Origin: Acinetobacter sp.
GTDB taxonomy: Bacteria > Pseudomonadota > Gammaproteobacteria > Pseudomonadales > Moraxellaceae
Assembly: GCA_031277915.1 (NCBI GenBank)
Contig: JAITLL010000034.1
Span: 62,001-126,000, forward strand
Direction: 5' to 3'
DNA: 64,000 nucleotides
How positions within the stretch are numbered: the first letter of the stretch is position 1; each line of letters begins with the position of its first letter. A program made the position numbers and the translations under genes. The notes under the pieces were generated by a model that had not been told where the DNA came from, made no database searches, and saw nothing but the letters and a program-made list of their open reading frames with translations. This document shows, piece by piece, positions 26,057 through 34,422 of the stretch.

Positions 26057-26086
26057 AAAAAAGCCAATCTTTCGATTGGCTTTTTT
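26057..26086. terminator. Bidirectional terminator
   Basis: AAAAAAGCCAATC/GATTGGCTTTTTT between the CPIC protein gene and grxD, which are convergent. Confidence 0.9.
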
Positions 26087-26090
26087 ATTA

Positions 26091-26432
26091 TTAAGCTTCA
26101 GGAGCTGCGCTGTATTGTTCGACTAATGGTTTTAATTCGCCATTTTGGAACATTTCAAGCATGATATCACTACCACCGATAAGCTCACCGTTTACCCATA
26201 ATTGTGGGAACGTAGGCCAGTTCGCAATTTTAGGTAAAATTGCACGAATATCAGGGTTTTCTAAGATGTTCACATATGCAAATGGACGACCAATTTGACT
26301 GAGCGCCTCTACTGCACGTGCAGAGAAACCACATTGTGGGAACTGTGGAGTGCCTTTCATGTAAAGTAAAACGGGATGCTTCGCAATTTGATCGCGAATT
26401 AACGCTTCAGTATCACGTGCTTGTTCAGTCAT
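26091..26432 (-). CDS. grxD: Monothiol glutaredoxin, Grx4 family
   Basis: A 113-residue monothiol glutaredoxin. The single active-site cysteine is in the CGFS motif (Cys34), with WPTFPQLWVNGELIGG for glutathione binding. Such proteins bind a 2Fe-2S cluster with glutathione and pass it to targets together with BolA. The open frame continues 56 codons upstream, but AGGATC ahead of the ATG at 26432 and the family length fix the start there. It is divergent from argD. Confidence 0.95.
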   Translation of the reverse strand: MTEQARDTEALIRDQIAKHPVLLYMKGTPQFPQCGFSARAVEALSQIGRPFAYVNILENPDIRAILPKIANWPTFPQLWVNGELIGGSDIMLEMFQNGELKPLVEQYSAAPEA

Positions 26433-26659
26433 AAGTAGATCCTCAACTAATCTTGCAGCATTATAGGGGGTGTTCACATCGCTTTGCAAACAGCCTTGTT
26501 GTCTAAAGTTGCATAGAATATTTAATATTTTATTGTATAAACCGAAGTGATCGTAAAAAGCTGACGAAATTTTAGATAAATGAGTGATGAGACTTTTCAT
26601 CAGGGCAAGTTTTTGTTTATATAAACTCTTCTTAAAACCTCATACAGACAGAGTTCGTG

Positions 26660-27868
26660 ATGAATGATATTACCCTAGCTCCAGTGCAACCTGATCAGCC
26701 TACACACTTAATGGCTACTTACGGACGCCAAGCGATCAGTTTTGTTCGAGGTCGAGGAGCATATCTTTATACACAAGACGGTACAGAATATTTAGATGCA
26801 TTAACTGGTATTGCTGTATGTGGTTTAGGGCATGCCCATCCTGCCATTGCAGAGGCGATTGCAGAGCAAGCAGCCACTCTCGTGCATACAAGTAATTTAT
26901 TTGAAATTCCTTGGCAAACTGCGGCAGCTCAAAAGCTTGCTGAAGTTTCGGGTATGGAAGAAATTTTCTTTTCGAACAGTGGTGCTGAGTCAAACGAAGG
27001 TGCTATTAAAATTGCTCGTAAATTTGGTACCCAACAAGGTATAAGCTTGCCGAAAATTATTGTTGCCGAACAATCATTTCACGGTCGTACATTAGCGACA
27101 CTTTCTGCAACTGGCAATAAAAAAGTACAAGATGGTTTTGCTCCTTTAGTAGAAGGCTTTATTCGAGTGCCATTTGGTGATATTGAAGCCATTCAAGAAG
27201 CAGCCTTACAACATCCAGACATCGTTGCTATTTTGATTGAGCCGATTCAGGGCGAAGGTGGTATTAATACTGCACCACAAGGCTTTAGCTACTTAGAAGA
27301 GGTTCGCCATATTTGTAATCAGCACAATTGGTTAATGATGCTTGATGAAATCCAAACTGGTAATGGACGTACAGGTAAATATTTTGCATATCAACATACC
27401 AATATTATTCCAGATGTTTTAACTACTGCCAAAGGGTTAGGTAACGGTTTCCCAGTAGGTGCTGTAATGACTCAAGGTAAAGCTGTGGGATTGTTAGGAC
27501 CAGGCAGTCATGGCTCTACTTATGGTGGTACTGTGTTAGGTTCACGCGTGGTTTATACGGTAATTGATACGATCCAAAAGGAAAATGCAGTAGAAAATGC
27601 GGCAGTCGTTGGTAACTATATCGTTGAGCAATTACGTACCAAATTGGCTAGCAAAAACGTACAAGTACGTGGTTTTGGTATGATGATTGGTATTCAATTA
27701 CCGAAAGAATGTGCTGAACTTGTCTCGATTGCTCGTGATGAATACAAGCTTATTATTAATGTTACCGCAGGAACGGTCGTTCGTTTATTGCCTCCTATCA
27801 ACATGACACAAGCTCAAGCTGATATTTTGTTAGAGCGTTTAGTTGCCTTAATTACGAATTATCTTTAA
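26660..27868 (+). CDS. argD: Acetylornithine / succinyldiaminopimelate aminotransferase
   Basis: A class III PLP aminotransferase that converts N-acetylglutamate semialdehyde to N-acetylornithine in arginine synthesis and often also serves lysine synthesis. The PLP lysine is in TTAKGLGNGFPVGA (about 259 from the GTG one codon earlier), the SNSGAESNEGA phosphate-binding loop and LDEIQTGNGRTG are intact. A GTG lies one codon before the ATG at 26660, and either is possible. About 402 residues, normal length. It is monocistronic. argC lies 26 kb away in the same window. Confidence 0.93.
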   Translation: MNDITLAPVQPDQPTHLMATYGRQAISFVRGRGAYLYTQDGTEYLDALTGIAVCGLGHAHPAIAEAIAEQAATLVHTSNLFEIPWQTAAAQKLAEVSGMEEIFFSNSGAESNEGAIKIARKFGTQQGISLPKIIVAEQSFHGRTLATLSATGNKKVQDGFAPLVEGFIRVPFGDIEAIQEAALQHPDIVAILIEPIQGEGGINTAPQGFSYLEEVRHICNQHNWLMMLDEIQTGNGRTGKYFAYQHTNIIPDVLTTAKGLGNGFPVGAVMTQGKAVGLLGPGSHGSTYGGTVLGSRVVYTVIDTIQKENAVENAAVVGNYIVEQLRTKLASKNVQVRGFGMMIGIQLPKECAELVSIARDEYKLIINVTAGTVVRLLPPINMTQAQADILLERLVALITNYL

Positions 27869-27883
27869 GTTTTGAAAAACTAT

Positions 27884-27912
27884 AAAAAAATGGGCGTTTA
27901 ACGCCCATTTTT
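27884..27912. terminator. Bidirectional terminator argD / CBS gene
   Basis: TGGGCGT/ACGCCCA stem with A7 and T5 flanks, three-base loop. Confidence 0.85.
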
Positions 27913-27922
27913 ATTTGTCTAT

Positions 27923-28354
27923 TTAACCTGAAATATATTGCTTTAATTGTTCAATCAAAACTTTTTGGTCTTCCATAGCTGCTTTAACCAAGTCACCAAT
28001 TGAAATAAAACCGACCAGTTTTTCATTGTCTAATACTGGTAAATGACGTAAATGGCGATCGGTCATGAGATGTAAACATTCTTCAACTGTGTTATTTAGA
28101 CCTACAGTAATCACTTTTGCCGTCATAATTTCAGCTACTGTTGTACTATAAGATGAGCGCTCCATAAGCGTCACTTTTCTTGTGTAATCACGTTCAGATA
28201 ATATTCCAACAACCTTTTCACCATCTGCGACAACTAAAGCACCAATACCTTTTTCAGCCATAATGGTGATTGCTTCGAGGACAGTTGCTTCGGGTGAAAT
28301 TGTAAAAATAGCTCGTTCAGATTTGTTCTTAATTACTTGTGCAACGATAGTCAT
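27923..28354 (-). CDS. CBS domain pair protein
   Basis: A 143-residue protein made of two CBS domains (about 10-65 and 75-130), a stand-alone Bateman module. Motifs such as GALVVADGEKVVGILSERDY and RHLPVLDNEKLVGFISIGDLV are clear. Such proteins bind adenine nucleotides and act as regulatory partners. The partner is unknown. It is monocistronic. Confidence 0.9.
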   Translation of the reverse strand: MTIVAQVIKNKSERAIFTISPEATVLEAITIMAEKGIGALVVADGEKVVGILSERDYTRKVTLMERSSYSTTVAEIMTAKVITVGLNNTVEECLHLMTDRHLRHLPVLDNEKLVGFISIGDLVKAAMEDQKVLIEQLKQYISG

Positions 28355-28479
28355 TTCTTCTGTCCTGTTGTTTTATCATTTTGATTTAAATTAGCTCGAT
28401 TTTAGAAAATTGCAAAGACTTGCGAGTCATTCAAATACAAGTTTTATGCTCAAGCGTTCAAAAAGCACTCTATATTAGG

Positions 28480-28503
28480 TAGCTTAAAAAAACTTTAAGC
28501 TAC
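28480..28503 (-). other. Hairpin overlapping the stop codon of the DUF2750 gene
   Basis: AGGTAGCTTAAA and TTTAAGCTACCT form a strong stem whose one arm contains the last codons and stop of the DUF2750 protein gene. There is no T-run after it on the minus strand, so it may protect the 3' end and not terminate. Confidence 0.5.
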
Positions 28504-28869
28504 CTGCCATTTAGGATGATTAAAAAAGAAATGATGCATTTGTTGAGTAGATAACTTCAACTTGCGATGAGATGAATTAAATAAAGCTGGAGTAACTTTT
28601 AACCGTGTTAAAGTAGGTAGTAAAGATTCATGAAAGTCTTTAGGGGTGATTTTTCTTGGCTTGTAATTAGGCCAATGAGTTTTAGCATATCGATGGGCCT
28701 GCACTCCATTTAGCCAAAACGGGAAAATAAAATCTTCCTGATCTGATTTAATAGCCCAGCCTTCATCAAATAGTCCCCAAAGAACCCCACAGTACATCAT
28801 GGTTCTTAAAATATAAATCTTGATCATCAAGTCTTTAGAAACCGGTTGTAGATTACTTAAATTATTCAT
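28495..28869 (-). CDS. DUF2750 domain protein
   Basis: A DUF2750-type protein. The family pattern of an N-terminal GVLWGLFDEGWAI stretch, FPFWLNGVQAHRYAKTHWPNYKPRKI and a C-terminal ESLLPTLTRL segment is visible, about 124 residues from the ATG at 28869. The frame is open to an ATG at 28920, and neither start has a good ribosome binding site. The function of the family is unknown. The stop codon is inside a hairpin. Confidence 0.7.
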   Translation of the reverse strand: MNNLSNLQPVSKDLMIKIYILRTMMYCGVLWGLFDEGWAIKSDQEDFIFPFWLNGVQAHRYAKTHWPNYKPRKITPKDFHESLLPTLTRLKVTPALFNSSHRKLKLSTQQMHHFFFNHPKWQVA

Positions 28870-29277
28870 TTTCAATTTAAAGGTTTTTAACTTGTCTTGC
28901 TTATTATAAGAAAACCACATGACATTTCAGTTTAAACAGGTGTCAAATCGTAAACAAATATTGATGAGTAGAAATATTGATAGTAAATGCCGAGTAAAAA
29001 TATTGTCTTAGCTATGATAGAAGCAGCTTAGTAAGCTTACAGATACATTCTTAAAATTATTTTATTCATGAAAAAACCATCTAAATAAGCCAAACCGCTT
29101 GAAGCTTTCAAGTGGTTTTCAAGATAAATAAAAGATGTAATTTAATCATGTGAACTTTTCACAGGTATAAAAAAACGCCACCTGAGCCACGACTGAAGTG
29201 GCGAAGTAAGGCCGTATATAAATAGATAACTTTGGTTTTTTACAGGGATAAAAAAACGCCACCTAAGTGACGTTTCT
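28870..29277. other. Spacer with several hairpins and duplicated terminator-like elements
   Basis: No ORF. It contains a 12-bp hairpin with a GCT loop (29092-29119, AAACCGCTTGAA arm) with TTTT after it on the plus strand, and two copies of a 23-base sequence (29161-29183 and 29242-29264, one mismatch) each forming a hairpin with an A/T-run. On the minus strand these act as terminators of the downstream-oriented Sel1-like gene. The first hairpin has no gene to serve. Confidence 0.5.
29161..29264 (-). repeat. Duplicated 23-base terminator element
   Basis: The sequence around ATAAAAAAACGCCACCT occurs twice, 81 bases apart, with one mismatch in 23. Each copy forms a stem with a downstream GTGGCG or GTGACG, giving two tandem terminators for the minus-strand gene that ends at 29278. 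Confidence 0.65.
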
Positions 29278-29511
29278 TTATGCTTGCATCGTGGCTAACT
29301 TCTGCCAATATTGTGCTTTCAGGGAATCACGCTCAACACGGAAACCTTGGTAGTATAATTCTGCTAAGAATAGTGCAGCTTTACCATGTCCAGCACGAGC
29401 AACTTCTTCTAACTGTGCAACAGCATCTTGGAAATTCATTTGAGAGTGAATTGTGTTAACCGCAGTTGCATATACATGTTCTAAATCATGATGAGAGATA
29501 CGTTGAATCAT
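29278..29511 (-). CDS. Small Sel1-like repeat protein (77 aa)
   Basis: A 77-residue protein whose second half matches one Sel1-like repeat: GHGKAALFLAELYYQG followed by DSLKAQYWQKLA. Sel1 repeats are protein-protein interaction hairpins, and one repeat of this length suggests a small adaptor. AAGGAG precedes the ATG by seven bases. It is monocistronic, with tandem terminators. Confidence 0.75.
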   Translation of the reverse strand: MIQRISHHDLEHVYATAVNTIHSQMNFQDAVAQLEEVARAGHGKAALFLAELYYQGFRVERDSLKAQYWQKLATMQA

Positions 29512-29726
29512 ATAAAACTCCTTATTGTAATTATGATTACTTTTTCTAAAGGTCGTTGCCTTTAAACTAATTTAACTTAGAATTGTTAAACTAATATTAC
29601 AAATTGATTGATTTGTCAACCATTCATGGGCATTAATTAGTTCACTATTAGGATACATGATTAAACATTATTCACAAATAATTTTGAGTAAAATCAATAT
29701 GAGAATAAAAGACAAGGAGAATAACT

Positions 29727-30086
29727 ATGACAAATACAATTGATGGCTTTGTTTTTGATACTCCTCCTAGAGAGGAGCAAATCATAGAGCTTGCTCATTA
29801 TCATCGTAAATTATTAGACGAAGCAATTTTTCATCAAGAAATCCATTTAGGTGATTATTGTTTGGCGCAGAGGAAACGTGTTTTTGATTATGCTAGTCAA
29901 TTAGATCCTAATCAAAAAGCTCAGTTCTATAATATTTATGATGGTGAGCTTAGAAAAATTGCAGATGAAGATGAATTGCACCCAGCAGATGCAGAGGAAG
30001 GCTTGAGCATTTTTGCTATGTTCCTTGTTTTGGTGATTATTGCTGCAATTTTATATTTCTCTGTAATTCGATCTTTAATAAGCTAA
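29727..30086 (+). CDS. Hypothetical protein with C-terminal membrane anchor (119 aa)
   Basis: Unrecognised protein. The soluble first 90 residues are acidic and helical, and residues 95-117 form a single hydrophobic helix at the extreme C-terminus, so it is tail-anchored in the inner membrane. AAGGAGA precedes the ATG. The next gene, also a one-helix protein, starts about 100 bases later in the same direction. Confidence 0.65.
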   Translation: MTNTIDGFVFDTPPREEQIIELAHYHRKLLDEAIFHQEIHLGDYCLAQRKRVFDYASQLDPNQKAQFYNIYDGELRKIADEDELHPADAEEGLSIFAMFLVLVIIAAILYFSVIRSLIS

Positions 30087-30185
30087 AGTTTACGATCCAG
30101 TAAGGATAAAGAATACCACCTTACTGGATTTTGACCTTGTGCTGAAGTGCATTGAACCCTACACTACATCAATTAGAGGTAGGTC

Positions 30186-30512
30186 ATGCTCACATTCAAA
30201 CAAAATTTTCTTAAATTAAAGTCTGAGTTAAAGGCAGACCAATGTTTTAATCTGGTAGTGATTATTATCATTGGCTGTATTTTTATGCTGTCTTATTTAG
30301 CATTACTTCGTCCTGTGAATTCAGAACAGTACCAAAGAATTGTACAACTTTCCCGGCAGGCAACTTATCCAAGAACCCAAGATATGGCCGAGTTGATTAT
30401 GGCTCAATCCGAAATTCATCGAGCAGAGTATTTAAAGTTAATGCATGCTTATCAGTTTGAACATGATCATATCAAGGAATATCCTGCGTTAGCGCAAGAA
30501 GATACTCAATAA
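30186..30512 (+). CDS. Hypothetical protein with one transmembrane helix (108 aa)
   Basis: Unrecognised protein with an N-terminal cytoplasmic segment (1-22), one hydrophobic helix (about 23-42) and a soluble, probably periplasmic, helical C-terminal half. AGAGGTAGG precedes the ATG. It is followed by ftsY 106 bases later; any functional link is not shown by sequence. Confidence 0.65.
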   Translation: MLTFKQNFLKLKSELKADQCFNLVVIIIIGCIFMLSYLALLRPVNSEQYQRIVQLSRQATYPRTQDMAELIMAQSEIHRAEYLKLMHAYQFEHDHIKEYPALAQEDTQ

Positions 30513-30618
30513 GTTTTGCTTTATTTTAAAAAGGTTTTGCACGCTATTGGAGCAGGCAAAAATTGGAATTTATGCTAAACTTTCTGTTTTTTAACACGCT
30601 GCTTTTCAAGGAATCGGC

Positions 30619-31725
30619 ATGCAACAACAATCGAATATGCAAAATAAATTCTTGATAGATGCTGAGATCGGGGATGACGATGTCACATTGCCTAATTTAC
30701 CTGCTATCGATGTTCCTATCGTTGAATCACCTGTTAAGCAAGAAGTAAAAGTTGAAGAAGCTGTTGAAGGTGTACCTTCTTTAGAGTCAGAAAAGCCAAA
30801 ATCTGGTTTCTTTGGGCGAATGAAAGATGGTTTGACTAAAACTCGTCGTAATTTCACTGATGGTATGGTCAACATCTTAATTGGTGGTAAAGAAATTGAT
30901 GATGAGCTGCTTGAAGAAGTAGAAGAACAGTTGTTAGTTGCTGATATTGGTGTTGAAGCAACAAAAACGATTATTACCAATTTAACTGAGCGTACAGCCC
31001 GTGGTGATTTGATTTATTCACATTCACTTTATAAAGCTCTACAAGAAGAATTGGTTGCTTTGCTTGCTCCACGTGTAAAGCCCCTACATATTGATCCAAA
31101 TAAATCACCGTATGTGATTTTAATGGTCGGGGTGAATGGTGTTGGAAAAACAACGACCATTGGTAAATTGGCGAAGCGGTTACAAGGTGAAGGTAAAAAA
31201 GTGATGTTAGCAGCAGGCGACACATTCCGTGCAGCTGCTACTGAACAATTGCAAATTTGGGGTGAGCGTAACGATATTTCTGTTGTTGCTCAAGGTCATG
31301 GTGCGGACAGTGCTTCGGTTATTTTTGATGCTTTTGAAAGTGCGCGTGCGAAAGGTATTGATGTACTAATTGCTGATACAGCTGGTCGTTTGCATAACAA
31401 AAGCAACTTGATGGAAGAGCTTAAAAAAGTTAAGCGTGTTATGCAAAAAATTGATGCAACTGCACCGCATGAAATTATGCTAGTAGTAGATGCTGGTACA
31501 GGACAAAATGCAATTAACCAAGTACAAGAATTTGACCAAGCAGTGGGATTAACAGGTATTACCATTACTAAGTTAGATGGTACTGCCAAAGGTGGTGTAC
31601 TGTTCAATATCGCAAGCCGTACTCATGTCCCAATTCGTTTCATTGGTGTTGGTGAAAAAATTGATGATTTAAGACCTTTCTCTGCGAAATCATTTGTAGC
31701 AGCATTATTTGAAACAGAAAAATAA
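30619..31725 (+). CDS. ftsY: Signal recognition particle receptor FtsY
   Basis: The SRP receptor GTPase that docks ribosome-nascent chain-SRP complexes at the inner membrane. After an acidic A-region of about 65 residues come the N domain (about 70-150) and the G domain: P-loop GVNGVGKTTT, the DTFRAAA insertion, DTAGRLHNKSNLM and TKLDGTAKGG. It is 368 residues; the acidic A domain is much shorter than in E. coli but normal for Acinetobacter-type FtsY. AAGGAA precedes the ATG. Confidence 0.97.
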   Translation: MQQQSNMQNKFLIDAEIGDDDVTLPNLPAIDVPIVESPVKQEVKVEEAVEGVPSLESEKPKSGFFGRMKDGLTKTRRNFTDGMVNILIGGKEIDDELLEEVEEQLLVADIGVEATKTIITNLTERTARGDLIYSHSLYKALQEELVALLAPRVKPLHIDPNKSPYVILMVGVNGVGKTTTIGKLAKRLQGEGKKVMLAAGDTFRAAATEQLQIWGERNDISVVAQGHGADSASVIFDAFESARAKGIDVLIADTAGRLHNKSNLMEELKKVKRVMQKIDATAPHEIMLVVDAGTGQNAINQVQEFDQAVGLTGITITKLDGTAKGGVLFNIASRTHVPIRFIGVGEKIDDLRPFSAKSFVAALFETEK

Positions 31726-31746
31726 TGTCGAGTTAAGTTGATAAGG

Positions 31747-31771
31747 CCTCACAAAATAGTGAGGTTTTTTT
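31747..31771 (+). terminator. Terminator of ftsY
   Basis: CCTCAC/GTGAGG with a six-base loop and T7, 22 bases after the ftsY stop. Confidence 0.85.
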
Positions 31772-31912
31772 ATATTTATATCTTTTTTTATTGTTGCGAA
31801 AATAAAACGAACTGTCATATTTTTAATGCTGATTATAAGAAATGATTTTCATAGACTATATTCATTCCCAAACAACGGCCAATGGTCAATCAAATAGGTA
31901 GGAAATAACAAA

Positions 31913-32509
31913 ATGTCTACTTTCTTAGATAAAATTAAAAACCGTCGTACTATTTATGCAATTGGTAAAAATGTTGCATTAGATCGCACTAAAATTGAAG
32001 AAACAATTCGTGAAGCGGTTAAACATAGTCCATCATCATTCAACTCACAATCTTCACGTGTAGTGACACTTTATGGTGAATCACATACTAAATTTTGGAA
32101 TTTAGTTCGTGAAGCATTACGTAAAATTGTTCCTGCAGATTCTTTTGCTGGTACAAATGCAAAAATTGATAGCTTTGTTGCTGGTGTTGGTACAGTATTA
32201 TTTTATGAAGATCAAGCTGTTATTAAAAACCTGCAAGAGCAATTTGAATTATATGCAGACAACTTCCCAGTTTGGTCTGAACATTCAACTGCAATTGCTC
32301 AGTTCGCGACTTGGACAGCACTTTCAGAGCTAGGCTTAGGTGCTTCTTTACAGCACTATAACCCAATTGTTGACGCAGATGCTGCTGCTGCATTTGATGT
32401 ACCTGCAAATTGGAAATTACGTGCTCAGCTAGTATTTGGTTCTGTTGAAGCACCTGCTGGTGAGAAAGCATTTATTAACGATGAAGATCGTTTTAAAACA
32501 TTCAACTAA
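31913..32509 (+). CDS. Nitroreductase family protein
   Basis: A 198-residue FMN-dependent nitroreductase-fold oxidoreductase. NRRTIYAIG and SPSSFNSQSSRVV near the N-terminus and the EHSTAIAQFATWTALSELGLGASLQHYNP segment place it in the Hbn1/FRP-like subgroup. It would reduce nitro or quinone compounds with NAD(P)H. It is monocistronic, with clear terminators before and after. Confidence 0.9.
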   Translation: MSTFLDKIKNRRTIYAIGKNVALDRTKIEETIREAVKHSPSSFNSQSSRVVTLYGESHTKFWNLVREALRKIVPADSFAGTNAKIDSFVAGVGTVLFYEDQAVIKNLQEQFELYADNFPVWSEHSTAIAQFATWTALSELGLGASLQHYNPIVDADAAAAFDVPANWKLRAQLVFGSVEAPAGEKAFINDEDRFKTFN

Positions 32510-32524
32510 GTTTAGTTGATGAGA

Positions 32525-32551
32525 AGAGTACCTTTTAGGTACTCTTTTTTT
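32525..32551 (+). terminator. Terminator of nitroreductase gene
   Basis: AGAGTACC/GGTACTCT with five-base loop and T7. Confidence 0.85.
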
Positions 32552-32731
32552 ATGCTTTTAAAATGGGTTGCAACTTAGTTTTAAAATAGATAATTATTAA
32601 AATTCAATAATATATTTTAAGAAAATTAAGGTTAAGTTTGTATAAACAAAGCTTGTCATAAAATGGTCATAATCATGTTGCATATTGCTCATGTTTTTAC
32701 AAACTATTAAATATTATAGAGACGTGAACAG

Positions 32732-33391
32732 ATGACTTTAAGATTAAGTGTTGCTGCGATTGGTTTATTACTCAGCGGTTCAGTATTTTCAGCAGTTACA
32801 ATTACAGCACCAGAGGAGATTGTAATCCTTGCGGTGAATGGTCAAGAAGTCAACTCTGGATTATTTCGTTTTTCTAAAAATAGTTATAAAGTCGATGCCG
32901 GTGAAACAAATTTAAGTGTACGTTATCAAGAATATTTTGAACATTTAAATGGTGAGCACGATATTGTTAAGTCGGGTGTGGTTACAATTCAAACACCAAC
33001 ACTAAAAGATGGCCAAACTTATAAGCTGGCTATGGTTGATGTGCCAAAAGAATATGAGCAAGCAAAGAAATATGCTGAGCAACCAACAGTTGCTTTATAT
33101 AATTCAAATAATGAACTAGTTGTTCAGCAAACTGGTGCAAACAACGAAGCAAAACCTTGGTTTGCAACTGGTTTGTTGGGTAAAGTAGCAGACTTCACGA
33201 CAAAACCTTCTAAACCACAGCCTGAAGCTGTGTATGCTGCCGAAAAACCAGCTACAACTCAAGTTGCTGGAACGGTTCCTTCGACAGGCGCTGCACAAAG
33301 TAATGATCAGCGGTTGGTTGAATTGTGGCAGAAATCTTCAAAAGCTGAGCGTCAAAAATTTATGGCTTGGTTAGCTGAACAATCAAATTAA
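32732..33391 (+). CDS. DUF2057 family exported protein
   Basis: A 219-residue exported protein. The signal peptide is about 20 residues (cleavage after SVFSA). The DUF2057/YccT pattern is visible: ITAPEEIVILAVNGQEV, then FRFSKNSYKVDAGETNLSVRYQEYF. The C-terminal third is low-complexity and ends in a conserved RLVELWQKSSKAERQKFMAW helix, unlike the shorter YccT of enteric bacteria, where the protein inhibits curli assembly. The role here is unknown. Confidence 0.82.
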   Translation: MTLRLSVAAIGLLLSGSVFSAVTITAPEEIVILAVNGQEVNSGLFRFSKNSYKVDAGETNLSVRYQEYFEHLNGEHDIVKSGVVTIQTPTLKDGQTYKLAMVDVPKEYEQAKKYAEQPTVALYNSNNELVVQQTGANNEAKPWFATGLLGKVADFTTKPSKPQPEAVYAAEKPATTQVAGTVPSTGAAQSNDQRLVELWQKSSKAERQKFMAWLAEQSN

Positions 33392-33406
33392 AGAATTGCT
33401 ATTCAA

Positions 33407-33439
33407 AATAAAGCCGATTTAATATCGGCTTTATTTTTT
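33407..33439 (+). terminator. Terminator of DUF2057 gene
   Basis: AATAAAGCCGAT/ATCGGCTTTATT, 12-bp stem followed by T6. Confidence 0.85.
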
Positions 33440-33468
33440 ATAATATTTTAAATAGCCTAAGTGTATTT

Positions 33469-33993
33469 ATGATGAATTTAAATTTCCGTTTAGCAGAATT
33501 AGGTGACATTCCATCACTAGTTGATTTAATTAATCAATCGTATAGAGAGCAACAAGGTAGGAGCTGGACAACTGAAGTTGAATTTGTAAAAGGGCAACGT
33601 ATTAGTCAAGAGCAATTGGAACAGCAATTAGAATTGTCTAATTCATTACTAATAGTTGCAGAAACAGATTCTTCAAAAACTGTTGCATGTATTGGGTTAA
33701 ATTTTCAGAATAATAAAGTTGAGATTGGAACGTTCTGTACAGATCCTAATCTGCAGAATATGAAAGTAGGTCGCTGTGTTTTGGAGTATGCTGAGCAGTT
33801 CGCTTTGCAAAAATCTCCTGAATTGGACAGTGCAATTATGTATGTTTTAAATGTACGTTCAGAACTGATTGCTTATTATGAAAGACGCGGATATACAAAA
33901 ACAGGTCATGTAGAACCATATCCGATTGAAGCAGACGTTGGAGTTCCACTTGTACCAATTAAACTGATTGAAATGAAAAAGGACCTCAAATGA
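33469..33993 (+). CDS. GNAT family N-acetyltransferase
   Basis: A 174-residue GNAT acetyltransferase. FRLAELGDIPSLVDLINQSYR opens the fold, VEIGTFCTDPNLQNMKVGR covers the acetyl-CoA loop, and YYERRGYTKTGH is the typical C-terminal motif. The substrate is unknown. The start is either of two consecutive ATGs. The stop codon is inside the loop of the terminator. Confidence 0.85.
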   Translation: MMNLNFRLAELGDIPSLVDLINQSYREQQGRSWTTEVEFVKGQRISQEQLEQQLELSNSLLIVAETDSSKTVACIGLNFQNNKVEIGTFCTDPNLQNMKVGRCVLEYAEQFALQKSPELDSAIMYVLNVRSELIAYYERRGYTKTGHVEPYPIEADVGVPLVPIKLIEMKKDLK

Positions 33994-34005
33994 AGGTCCT
34001 TTTTT
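33976..34005. terminator. Bidirectional terminator GNAT gene / cyd operon
   Basis: AAAAAGGACCT/AGGTCCTTTTTT. The GNAT stop codon lies in the loop; on the other strand it ends the cyd operon. Confidence 0.85.
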
Positions 34006-34007
34006 GT

Positions 34008-34304
34008 TCAGGTTAGAAACCAGATGTAATAGCCTAACAACATGAGAGGCCAAGCTATCCATGGACTAAATAACCATTTCCATAACCAGAAGTGTGGGAC
34101 AAAACCAACACCATATATGAAGCCTCCGGAAATACCCACCATAACCAGCATGAGTTGGCTATGATTATAGTGTCCGTTTGCATCTAGCATCAGTGAAGGA
34201 TGAACCAATAAAATTGCAGCAAGCGGCAATGCCAACAGAAATGAAATGGCCATTGCAAATGCTTGAGCTTTTCGTTGATTTGGTGCTGTCATTGCGTTTG
34301 CCAT
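34008..34304 (-). CDS. cydE: Cyd operon membrane protein, YbgE/CydE type
   Basis: A 98-residue inner-membrane protein with three hydrophobic helices. Its position directly after cydX and its size match the YbgE/CydE proteins of cyd operons. The start lies 3 bases after the cydX stop, so the genes are co-translated. The role in assembly or quinol-oxidase activity is inferred from context. Confidence 0.75.
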   Translation of the reverse strand: MANAMTAPNQRKAQAFAMAISFLLALPLAAILLVHPSLMLDANGHYNHSQLMLVMVGISGGFIYGVGFVPHFWLWKWLFSPWIAWPLMLLGYYIWFLT

Positions 34305-34307
34305 GAT

Positions 34308-34409
34308 TTATTCCTCATCTAAATCTTGATGATGTTCTATATAAAGAGCGCTCAATACACCCGCAAAACATGCCATCAAAATTCCAAGAATCCATGCGAA
34401 ATACCACAT
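34308..34409 (-). CDS. cydX: Cytochrome bd small subunit CydX
   Basis: A 33-residue single-helix peptide, MWYFAWILGILMACFAGV then a short acidic tail ending HHQDLDEE. This is the CydX/CbdX signature (aromatic N-terminus, WILG, LMACFAG, acidic end). It packs on CydA and stabilises haem binding in bd oxidase. It is preceded by AAGGAGA seven bases upstream and lies 13 bases after cydB. Confidence 0.92.
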   Translation of the reverse strand: MWYFAWILGILMACFAGVLSALYIEHHQDLDEE

Positions 34410-34422
34410 ATGCTTCTCCTTA

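Noticed and set aside
30606-30980. Long minus-strand frame opposite ftsY, Ser-rich
   Set aside because: Antisense reading of the acidic ftsY N-terminal region; serine runs come from complementary acidic codons.
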